A stretch of 64,000 nt of DNA from Paenibacillus sacheonensis. Lineage in GTDB: Bacteria; Bacillota; Bacilli; Paenibacillales; Paenibacillaceae. This document shows positions 34,161-41,423 of this stretch, one piece after another. The notes beneath the pieces were generated by a model. That model did not search any database, was not told the origin of the DNA, and saw only the letters and a list, made by a program, of their open reading frames with translations. How positions within the stretch are numbered: position 1 is the first letter of the stretch; every line of letters begins with the position of its first letter. The position numbers and the translations under genes were made by a program. The DNA is taken from the NCBI RefSeq assembly GCF_009909195.1, contig NZ_JAAAMU010000004.1, positions 248,001-312,000 of the forward strand, written 5' to 3'.

Positions 34161-37100
34161 ATGAACCAAACCGGGGATAAACGGCAGCGGTTCGAACTGC
34201 TGATGAAGCAGGCGGATCTGCCGCAGCAACTGACGGATGAGCATTTTGGCGATGGCTATATAGACAAAGTGATCGTGAGCCGGAGTAACCGGGAATGGAC
34301 GTTTTGCATCAGCAAAACGTCCTTGGTTCCTTTACCGGCTTTTGGTGTTTTTTGCAGGGCTATACAAGGAAAATTCGCGCATATTGCGACGATATCGTTT
34401 CAGTTTCAATATGGCGAAGACGTCTCCAGAGAAGAGCTGATTAGTGAATATTGGCCGGCTTTCGTCGAATGGCTGCAGCACAGCAATGCCTCCATCAATG
34501 GCTGGATAAGCAAAGCCAAGATGGAGACGGACGGAGAAACCATTACGCTCCATATGATGGACGAGATGGGACTTCAGATGGCCAAGAAGAAGCAGATCGA
34601 CGAGATGGCCGTGAGCTTCTTCAAGGACCAATTCGCGGTGTCCTGCCGCGTGAAGCTGAAGGTAGCGGAATCAAGGACGGAAATCTACGAAGCGTTCGAA
34701 CAGAAGCGTGCGCAAGAAGAGCGAGACGTTATCGAACAAATGATGACCGCCTCCATTCCGGAAGCTCAGCTGGCCGAAGAAGGCGACGTTCGACTCGTCG
34801 TCGGCTACGATATTCGCGAAGAAGCGGTACCGATCATGAATATTCTTGAAGAAGAAAAGAAGATTACGGTGCAAGGCGCGGTGTTCGGCCTGGAAGAGAA
34901 GGAGCTGCGCAACGGCAGCACGCTCTTCACGTTCAACGTCACGGACTTCACCGACTCCATAGCGATGAAAATGTTCGCCAAAACGAAGGACGACGTCAAG
35001 GTCCTCAAGCAGCTGGCCAACGGCAAATGGGTCAAAGCGCGCGGACGCGTGGAATACGATCGTTTCATGATGGAGCCGGAGCTTGTGATGATGCCGTCCG
35101 ACCTGCATGAAGTCATGGCACCGCGAGAATCGAAGGATGACGCGGAGGAGAAACGCGTCGAGTTCCACCTGCATACGACGATGAGCACGATGGATGCCGT
35201 CACATCGGTCGATGTCTACATTAAACAAGCTGCCAAGTGGGGCCATAAAGCGATAGCGATCACGGACCATGGCAACGTGCAATGTTATCCAGAAGCTGCG
35301 AAGGCGGCGAAGAAGAACGGCATCCAGGTGCTGTACGGCCTGGAAGCGAATGTCGTCAACGACTCGGTACCGATGGTATTGAATTCCCGCGAAGAGCCGA
35401 TGGCTTCCGCCGTCTATGTCGTCTTCGATATCGAGACGACCGGACTATCGGTCGTGAATAACAAGATCATCGAGCTGGCGGGCGTCAAGCTGCAGGATGG
35501 CAAGGAAATCGGACGATTCTCGACGTTCATTAACCCGCACGAGAATATTCCGTACAACATCCAGCAGTTGACGAACATTACGAACGAGATGGTCGTGGAT
35601 GCGCCGGAGCTGGAACCGAAGCTGCGCGAATTCATCGAATTTATCGAGGATGCCGTGCTTGTGGCGCATAACGCGCGGTTCGACATGGGCTTCATTCAAG
35701 CCTCATGCAAGCAGTTCGGCATGCCCGAGGTCAAGAACCCCGTACTCGATACGCTGGAGCTGGCGCGGTTCCTGTATCCGACGATGAAGAACCATCGGCT
35801 CGGAACGTTGGCGGACAAATTCAAAGTCAGCCTCGAGAACGCTCACCGGGCGATCGACGACTCGATAGCGCTCGGCGGCGTATTGTATGGCCTCATCGGC
35901 GAAGCCGCAAACCGCAATATTACGGGTCTCCACATGTTGAATGATTACGTCGGTCTCGATTTATCCAATATGCGGCCGTTTCACTGCTGCATCTATGCGC
36001 TGAACGCAGTCGGCAAGAAGAACTTATTCAAATTAATTTCCATCTCTCATACCCAGCATTTCAAGCGCGTGGCCACGATTCCGAAGAGCAAGCTGACGGA
36101 GCTGCGGGAAGGTCTACTGATCATCTCCGGCTGCGAGAAAGGCGAGTTCTTCGAAGCGGTCATGAACAAGTCGATGGAAGAAGCCGAAGAAACCGCGCGT
36201 TACTACGACGTGCTGGAAATTCAGCCCGTCACGTTCTACATGCATTTGGTGGAGAAAGGTTTCGTTGCCAGTCGTGCCGAGATCGAACAGGCGCTGCGGC
36301 GCGTCTGCGAGATCGGCGATAAGTTGGGCAAACCGGTCATCGCGACGGGCAACGTGCATTATTTGCTGGAGCGGGACAAGATGTTCCGGGATATTACGAT
36401 CCACGGCATTACGGGCTTCAGTCCGCTGAAGGACATTACGAAGCCGGACGCGCATTTTCGAACGACCAAGGAGATGCTCGCCGAGTTCAGTTTCCTAGGG
36501 GAAGCGCGCGCGCACGAAGTAGTAGTGAAGAACACGAACGAGCTGGCGGACCGCTTCGAGAAATTCGATTTGTTTCCGACGAAGCTGTTCGTTCCGATCA
36601 TGGAAGGCGCCGACGAAGAAATGCGCAATACCTGCTACGAAACCGCGAAGCGCCTGTACGGAGAACCGATTCCGGACGTCGTGGTACAGCGGCTGGAGAA
36701 GGAACTGATTCCGATTACGAAAGCCGGATTCTCCGCGAACTATCTGATCTCCGAGCGGCTCGTGAAGAAGTCCAACAAGGACGGCTATCTCGTCGGGTCC
36801 CGTGGATCCGTAGGCTCTTCCGTCGTGGCGACGTTCCTCGGCATCTCGGAGGTTAATCCGCTTCCGGCGCATTACACATGCTTGAACGAATCGTGCAAGT
36901 ACAGCGAATGGTTCCTTGACGGCAGTTATCCGAGCGGATTCGATTTGCCGGACAAGGTTTGCCCGAACTGCGGGAATGCGCTTAAGGGCGAAGGGCAGGA
37001 TATTCCGTTCGAGACGTTCCTGGGCTTCAAGGGCGATAAAGTTCCCGATATCGACTTGAACTTCTCCGGCGAATATCAAGCGACGGCGCATAACTTCACG

Positions 37101-38468
37101 AAAGAAATGTTCGGCGAGAAAGCCGTGTACCGCGCGGGCACGATCGGCACGGTCGCGGAGAAGACGGCTTACGGATTCGCGAAGAAGTACGAGGAAGACA
37201 AAGGCAAAAAATGGCGCGGAGCGGAGCTGTCCCGCTTGGCCGGAGGCTGTACGGGCGTGAAACGGAGCACCGGCCAGCATCCCGGCGGTATCGTCGTCGT
37301 ACCGGATTACATCGACGTGGAAGACGTAACGCCTGTGCAGTATCCGGCGGATGACCAAAATGCCGAATGGCAAACGACGCATTTCGATTATCACGCGTTC
37401 GAGGAAAACCTGCTTAAGCTCGATATTCTCGGCCATGACGATCCGACGATGATGCGAATGCTGCAGGATTTGACCGGCGTCGATCCGACGACCATTCCGA
37501 TGAACGATCCGAAGGTTATGAGCATGTTCAGCTCGACGGATGCGCTCGGCGTCATGCCGGAGAAGATACGCTCCAGCGTCGCCACGTACGGCGTGCCGGA
37601 GATGGGGACCAAATTCGTCCGTCAGATGCTGGAAGAGACGAAACCGTCGACGTTTGCGGATTTACTGCAGATATCGGGCTTGTCTCACGGAACGGGCGTT
37701 TGGCTGGGCAATGCGCAGGAATTGATCAAGAATCGGACGTGCACCATCAAGACGGTCATCGGCTGTCGTGACGATATCATGCTTTTCTTAATTTATAAAG
37801 CCGGCATGGATGCGGGGCTCGCGTTTAAAATTACGGAAAGCGTGCGTAAAGGACGCGGACTTACCCCGGAATGGATCGACGAGATGAAGAAATGCAAAGT
37901 GCCTCAATGGTACATTGATTCTTGTCTCAAAATCGAGTACATGTTCCCGAAAGCCCATGCCGCGGCCTATGTTATATCCGCCGTGCGGACGGCTTACTTT
38001 AAGCTCTATTATCCGATTCATTATTATGCGACGTATTTCTCGATCCGCGCGGAGGATTTCGACCTGGAGCTGTTGTGCCAAGGCTATGAAGCGATCTTGC
38101 GCAAGCTCATTGAGATCGAGCAAAAGGGTTTCACCGCGACGCCGAAAGAAAAGAACAGCGTATCGCTGCTAGAGATGGCGCTTGAGATGACGGCGCGGGG
38201 CTTCTCGTTCAAGCCCGTCGATCTCTATCGTTCCGAAGCGACGCGCTTCATCGTAGAAGACAAGTCGCTGATCCCGCCGTTCGGCGCGATCAGCGGCATC
38301 GGCGAGAATGCGGCGCGCAATATCGCGGCAGCCAGGGACTTCGGCGAATTCCTGTCGATCGAAGACTTCCAGCAGAAATCGAAGGCGACCAAGACAATCG
38401 TCGAGGTTTTGACAGGAATGGGCTGTTTCCGGGGATTGCCGGAATCGAATCAATTGTCCTTATTCTAA
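34161..38468 (+). CDS. polC: DNA polymerase III alpha subunit PolC (Gram-positive type)
   Basis: 1435 residues in the standard PolC order: N-terminal domain, OB fold (about 225-320), PHP domain split by the exonuclease (E334-FHLH, TDHGNVQ), DnaQ-like 3'-5' exonuclease with D423/E425 (VFDIETTG), a four-Cys zinc motif (CLNESCKY ... CPNCGN) and the polymerase core with D963/D965 (PDIDLNFSG). It is the leading replicative polymerase. ATG 34161 has GGGGGAGGG upstream; the frame extends to 34146 without signals. Confidence 0.98.
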   Translation: MNQTGDKRQRFELLMKQADLPQQLTDEHFGDGYIDKVIVSRSNREWTFCISKTSLVPLPAFGVFCRAIQGKFAHIATISFQFQYGEDVSREELISEYWPAFVEWLQHSNASINGWISKAKMETDGETITLHMMDEMGLQMAKKKQIDEMAVSFFKDQFAVSCRVKLKVAESRTEIYEAFEQKRAQEERDVIEQMMTASIPEAQLAEEGDVRLVVGYDIREEAVPIMNILEEEKKITVQGAVFGLEEKELRNGSTLFTFNVTDFTDSIAMKMFAKTKDDVKVLKQLANGKWVKARGRVEYDRFMMEPELVMMPSDLHEVMAPRESKDDAEEKRVEFHLHTTMSTMDAVTSVDVYIKQAAKWGHKAIAITDHGNVQCYPEAAKAAKKNGIQVLYGLEANVVNDSVPMVLNSREEPMASAVYVVFDIETTGLSVVNNKIIELAGVKLQDGKEIGRFSTFINPHENIPYNIQQLTNITNEMVVDAPELEPKLREFIEFIEDAVLVAHNARFDMGFIQASCKQFGMPEVKNPVLDTLELARFLYPTMKNHRLGTLADKFKVSLENAHRAIDDSIALGGVLYGLIGEAANRNITGLHMLNDYVGLDLSNMRPFHCCIYALNAVGKKNLFKLISISHTQHFKRVATIPKSKLTELREGLLIISGCEKGEFFEAVMNKSMEEAEETARYYDVLEIQPVTFYMHLVEKGFVASRAEIEQALRRVCEIGDKLGKPVIATGNVHYLLERDKMFRDITIHGITGFSPLKDITKPDAHFRTTKEMLAEFSFLGEARAHEVVVKNTNELADRFEKFDLFPTKLFVPIMEGADEEMRNTCYETAKRLYGEPIPDVVVQRLEKELIPITKAGFSANYLISERLVKKSNKDGYLVGSRGSVGSSVVATFLGISEVNPLPAHYTCLNESCKYSEWFLDGSYPSGFDLPDKVCPNCGNALKGEGQDIPFETFLGFKGDKVPDIDLNFSGEYQATAHNFTKEMFGEKAVYRAGTIGTVAEKTAYGFAKKYEEDKGKKWRGAELSRLAGGCTGVKRSTGQHPGGIVVVPDYIDVEDVTPVQYPADDQNAEWQTTHFDYHAFEENLLKLDILGHDDPTMMRMLQDLTGVDPTTIPMNDPKVMSMFSSTDALGVMPEKIRSSVATYGVPEMGTKFVRQMLEETKPSTFADLLQISGLSHGTGVWLGNAQELIKNRTCTIKTVIGCRDDIMLFLIYKAGMDAGLAFKITESVRKGRGLTPEWIDEMKKCKVPQWYIDSCLKIEYMFPKAHAAAYVISAVRTAYFKLYYPIHYYATYFSIRAEDFDLELLCQGYEAILRKLIEIEQKGFTATPKEKNSVSLLEMALEMTARGFSFKPVDLYRSEATRFIVEDKSLIPPFGAISGIGENAARNIAAARDFGEFLSIEDFQQKSKATKTIVEVLTGMGCFRGLPESNQLSLF

Positions 38469-38504
38469 GATTGCTGTGATTTGGTTTAAGTTTGGTCAGG
38501 TCAA

Positions 38505-38651
38505 GTTTGCCGCAGGCAAACAAGCGACGCAGGAGCGATAGATTTGAGATATCGGTTTTGCTTATGGTACTGACGTTGGTCTGGGTTCGATGTTGGTTTA
38601 GGTTTGGTGTTCGAGCGGTTTGCCGCAGGCGAACAAGCGACGCAGGAGCGA
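38505..38651. repeat. Two 34-bp direct repeats containing a palindrome
   Basis: Copy 1 at 38505-38538 and copy 2 at 38618-38651 differ by one base. Each starts with GTTTGCC-GCA-GGC(A/G)AAC, an inverted repeat with a three-base loop, followed by AAGCGACGCAGGAGCGA. Spacing is 113 bp. They look like a short interspersed extragenic repeat family of this genome (inference). Confidence 0.8.
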
Positions 38652-38682
38652 CGAAGCCCTTGGCGGTTCGCGGTTTTCCGCA

Positions 38683-38710
38683 GCGGTTGCCGGGTGATCT
38701 CGGCAACCGC
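38683..38710. repeat. 10-bp perfect inverted repeat
   Basis: GCGGTTGCCG (38683-38692) and CGGCAACCGC (38701-38710) around an 8-base loop. The following TTCCCCTCTCTCCC is pyrimidine-rich but is not a T-run. Confidence 0.75.
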
Positions 38711-38793
38711 TTCCCCTCTCTCCCATCGACGGTAAGCGAGGGGAAGGAGGGAGCGCAGGGCGGGTGTGCAGCCGGAGAGTTTACGTGCCGCCT

Positions 38794-38844
38794 TTGAACG
38801 CGCGATGCAACCTTGCCGGTTCTTATCCGGCATCGCGCGTTCAA
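38794..38844. repeat. 15-bp perfect inverted repeat with 21-base loop
   Basis: TTGAACGCGCGATGC (38794-38808) is the exact reverse complement of 38830-38844. A smaller TGCCGG/CCGGCA pair (38814-38832) overlaps the right arm, so two mutually exclusive hairpins are possible. No T-run follows. Confidence 0.85.
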
Positions 38845-38914
38845 CAGCGGCCGCAGGCGCATCCCCCGCCCGCAGCGACCGACCGCCCCGAGCGCACCCT
38901 CCGGCGCCATATCC

Positions 38915-38943
38915 TTGTCACCACTTCATGGTTATGGTATAAT
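38915..38943 (+). promoter_or_regulatory. Strong promoter of the rimP-nusA-infB operon
   Basis: TTGTCA (38915-38920), exact 17-bp spacer, consensus TATAAT (38938-38943) with an extended TG one base upstream. Transcription would start near 38950, giving a leader of about 180 nt before rimP. Confidence 0.88.
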
Positions 38944-38980
38944 CTTTCTGGTAATGCTGATGATACGACTTTTTCGCAGA

Positions 38981-39013
38981 AGAGTGGGGAAACCCACTCT
39001 TTACGTTTTGTCT
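38981..39013 (+). promoter_or_regulatory. rimP-nusA leader hairpin, NusA-dependent attenuator-like
   Basis: AGAGTGGG (38981-38988) and CCCACTCT (38993-39000) form a perfect 8-bp stem with a GAAA loop, followed by TTACGTTTTGT, an interrupted T-run. In B. subtilis the nusA operon leader contains a NusA-dependent intrinsic terminator by which NusA limits its own synthesis; weak U-tracts are the hallmark of such sites. The location about 30 nt into the transcript fits. Function inferred from that precedent. Confidence 0.75.
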
Positions 39014-39132
39014 GCACCTTTTTACGTTTACGGATGGCGACGGATTTATCGTACAGAGTCGATTTCAGCTGAAAATTTACTGACAGCGCGCCTTCAATAG
39101 AGAGATCGCCTGCAGTGGGAGGTACATCGTTT

Positions 39133-39594
39133 TTGAGCACACCTAAAATCAAAACCGCCGTAGAGGAAATGGTCAAGCCGTTTCTCGACGAAAATGGATT
39201 TGAACTCGTGGACGTAGAGTATGTCAAAGAAGGAAGCAACTGGTTTCTTCGGGTTTACGTCGACAAAGAAGGCAACATCGACATCGACGAATGCGGCCGG
39301 ATCAGCGAATATTTGAGCGAGAAGCTTGACGAGAACGATCCGGTATCCGACGCATATTTCCTGGAAGTATCATCACCGGGGGCGGAACGTCCGCTGAAGA
39401 AGCCCGAGGATGTCACCAAAGCGGTGGGCAAGCACGTTTTCGTGACGACGTACGAGCCGATCGGCGGCTTGAAGGAATTCGAAGGCACGCTTCTGTCGTT
39501 CGAAGGCGAAGAGATCACCATCGGGATCGGCAAGAAGAAGCATGTCATTCCGTACGCCAAAATTGCAAGCGCCCGTTTAGCCATTCTCTTCTAA
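39133..39594 (+). CDS. rimP: Ribosome maturation factor RimP
   Basis: 153 residues with the RimP/DUF150 blocks: [44 protein letters not shown] (part) and [12 protein letters not shown]. It binds the 30S subunit and assists its maturation. TTG 39133 is chosen because GTGGGAGGT (39115-39123) is about 9 bases upstream; B. subtilis ylxS also starts near this point. It leads the nusA-infB operon, as in most bacteria. Confidence 0.95.
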   Translation: MSTPKIKTAVEEMVKPFLDENGFELVDVEYVKEGSNWFLRVYVDKEGNIDIDECGRISEYLSEKLDENDPVSDAYFLEVSSPGAERPLKKPEDVTKAVGKHVFVTTYEPIGGLKEFEGTLLSFEGEEITIGIGKKKHVIPYAKIASARLAILF

Positions 39595-39660
39595 GAAACG
39601 CAGGAGAGCCGGCTTCATTATAACGTTAGGGAAACAGTCGAAAGGGGGAACTCATTTCCA

Positions 39661-40758
39661 ATGAGCACGGAATTTATCGAAGCTTTAAATGAAATCGAGA
39701 AAGAAAAAGGGATCAGCAAAGACATTTTGCTGGAAGCGATTGAGGCTGCCCTGATTTCAAGCTACAAACGAAACTTCAATACGGCGCAAAACGTCCGCGT
39801 GGATATTAACCGGTTCACGGGCGTAATCAAAGTCTATGCGCGCAAAACCGTCGTCGAAGAAGTGCTGGACCCGCGCCTTGAAATTTCGGTGGAGGCATCC
39901 CGCGAAATCAATCCGCATTACCATCTGGAAGACATAGCGGAAATCGAAGTAACGCCGCGCGACTTCGGCCGGATTGCGGCGCAAACGGCGAAGCAGGTCG
40001 TGACGCAGCGCATTCGCGAAGCGGAGCGCGGTCTGATCTACAATGCGTTCATCGATAAGGAAGAGGATATCGTGAACGGCATCGTGCAGCGGCAGGATGT
40101 TCGCAACCTGTTCATCGATCTTGGCAAGGTAGAGGCTGTATTGCCGTTAACCGAGCTCATGCCGACGGATAAATTCAAGCATGGCGACCGCGTCAAATCG
40201 TTCATCACGAAAGTGGAGAACACGACGAAAGGTCCGCAAATTTTCTTGTCCCGCACGCATCCGGGCTTGCTGAAACGGCTGTTCGAGCTCGAAGTGCCCG
40301 AGATCTACGACGGCGTCGTCGAGATTCGCTCCGTTGCGCGCGAAGCGGGTTTCCGCTCCAAGATCGCCGTCCACTCCCGCAATCCGGAAGTGGATCCGGT
40401 TGGATCCTGCGTAGGCCAGAAGGGCATGCGCGTCCAAACGATCGTGACCGAGTTGAAGGGCGAGAAGATCGATATCGTTCGCTGGTCCGAGAGCGTGGAA
40501 GAGTACGTAGCGAATGCGCTGAGTCCATCCAAAGTCATCGAGGTCATCGTATACGAGCAAGAGAAAATGGCGCGCGTCATCGTTCCGGATTATCAACTTT
40601 CGCTCGCGATCGGCATCAAAGGACAGAATGCGCGCTTGGCCGCCAAGCTGACGGGCTGGAAAATCGATATTAAGAGCGAAACGCAGGCGGAGCAGGAGTA
40701 CGGCCGCCCGAAATCTGCAATGAGCACCATGCATCAGGATTCCGTCTCCATCGACTAA
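39661..40758 (+). CDS. nusA: Transcription termination/antitermination factor NusA
   Basis: 365 residues: N-terminal RNA polymerase binding domain, S1 domain (about 135-200, FIDKEEDIVNGIVQR, LGKVEAVLPLTELMP), and two KH domains (VGQKGMRVQTIVTELKGEKIDIV; IGIKGQNARLAAKLTGWKIDI, each partial). It lacks the C-terminal acidic repeats of E. coli NusA, as usual in Firmicutes. AAAGGGGGAAC lies 14 bases before the ATG. It likely controls its own operon through the leader hairpin at 38981. Confidence 0.97.
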   Translation: MSTEFIEALNEIEKEKGISKDILLEAIEAALISSYKRNFNTAQNVRVDINRFTGVIKVYARKTVVEEVLDPRLEISVEASREINPHYHLEDIAEIEVTPRDFGRIAAQTAKQVVTQRIREAERGLIYNAFIDKEEDIVNGIVQRQDVRNLFIDLGKVEAVLPLTELMPTDKFKHGDRVKSFITKVENTTKGPQIFLSRTHPGLLKRLFELEVPEIYDGVVEIRSVAREAGFRSKIAVHSRNPEVDPVGSCVGQKGMRVQTIVTELKGEKIDIVRWSESVEEYVANALSPSKVIEVIVYEQEKMARVIVPDYQLSLAIGIKGQNARLAAKLTGWKIDIKSETQAEQEYGRPKSAMSTMHQDSVSID

Positions 40759-40786
40759 GAGCGGGGAAGCGTTCAGGGAGGGATGA

Positions 40787-41107
40787 ATGGTGAGACCGAG
40801 AAAAATTCCGCTGCGCAAATGCGTGGCTTGTCAGGAAATGAAGCCCAAGAAGGAATTGATCCGTGTCGTCCGCACGCCGGACGAGGCCGTCCTTATCGAC
40901 TTAACGGGCAAGAAAGCCGGCCGGGGCGCTTATCTTTGCGGCAAAGTGGAATGCTTTAGGCTGGCAAAGAAGAGCAGAGCGTTGGACCGGGCACTGAAAC
41001 AAACAGTGGGTACGGAAATATACGATCAGCTCGCGCAGGACTTCATTGCAGTCGAGGACGAGTGGGGCGCAGGCAAGGATGAGATGGATGACGATGAAGA
41101 AGCATAA
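40787..41107 (+). CDS. rnpM: YlxR family RNA-binding protein (RNase P modulator RnpM)
   Basis: 106 residues with the DUF448 signature RKCVACQEMKPKKELIRVV, GRGAYLC and AKKSRALDRALK. In B. subtilis the homologue YlxR was recently shown to bind RNase P RNA and modulate its activity. AGGGAGGG precedes ATG 40787. The gene overlaps rplGA at its 3' end by about 20 bp. The C-terminal acidic tail (DEMDDDEEA) is not part of the core. Confidence 0.9.
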   Translation: MVRPRKIPLRKCVACQEMKPKKELIRVVRTPDEAVLIDLTGKKAGRGAYLCGKVECFRLAKKSRALDRALKQTVGTEIYDQLAQDFIAVEDEWGAGKDEMDDDEEA

Positions 41108-41423
41108 AGCGCTCTCCATGCTCGGGATGTCCATGCGCGCGGGCAAACTGGTGACCGGGGACGAAACCGTGCTGAAAGCCGTCAGGCAAGGAAAGGCGAA
41201 ACTCGTCATAGTTGCGGCGGATGCATCAGATAATACGAAGAAGAAGTTTCGTGACAAGTGCGCGACGTATAACGTGAATTGCTTGGAGGTATTTGACCGG
41301 ATTGCGCTGGGAGAGGCGATCGGCAAATCGGAACGCGTCATCCTGGCCTTAACGGATGCGGGCTTCGCCAAGAGCATCGTTCATAGCTTAACTGAACCTT
41401 CGGAGGTGGAGTATATTGACTAA
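41088..41423 (+). CDS. rplGA: L7Ae-type ribosomal/RNA-binding protein YlxQ
   Basis: About 111 residues of the L7Ae/L30e/YlxQ fold: [39 protein letters not shown] (part) and [14 protein letters not shown]. These proteins bind kink-turn RNA. ATG 41088 (MTMKKHKAL) is favoured; ATG 41079 and 41094 are also in frame. AAGGATGAG inside the end of rnpM is the likely ribosome-binding site. The end overlaps infB by 8 bp. Confidence 0.85.
   Translation: MTMKKHKALSMLGMSMRAGKLVTGDETVLKAVRQGKAKLVIVAADASDNTKKKFRDKCATYNVNCLEVFDRIALGEAIGKSERVILALTDAGFAKSIVHSLTEPSEVEYID

Larger units (their letters stand above)
38469..38914. other. Repeat-rich non-coding region downstream of polC
   Basis: No gene is supported across this stretch: short open frames lack ribosome-binding sites and family features. 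It contains two near-identical 34-bp repeats, a 10-bp and a 15-bp inverted repeat (listed separately), and GC-rich spacer. No canonical terminator with a T-run follows polC; the hairpins may protect or end its transcript. Confidence 0.7.

Noticed and set aside
38492-39100. Several short open frames in the polC-rimP gap
   Set aside because: No ribosome-binding sites, overlapping one another on both strands, crossing inverted repeats and the promoter; composition like the repeats.
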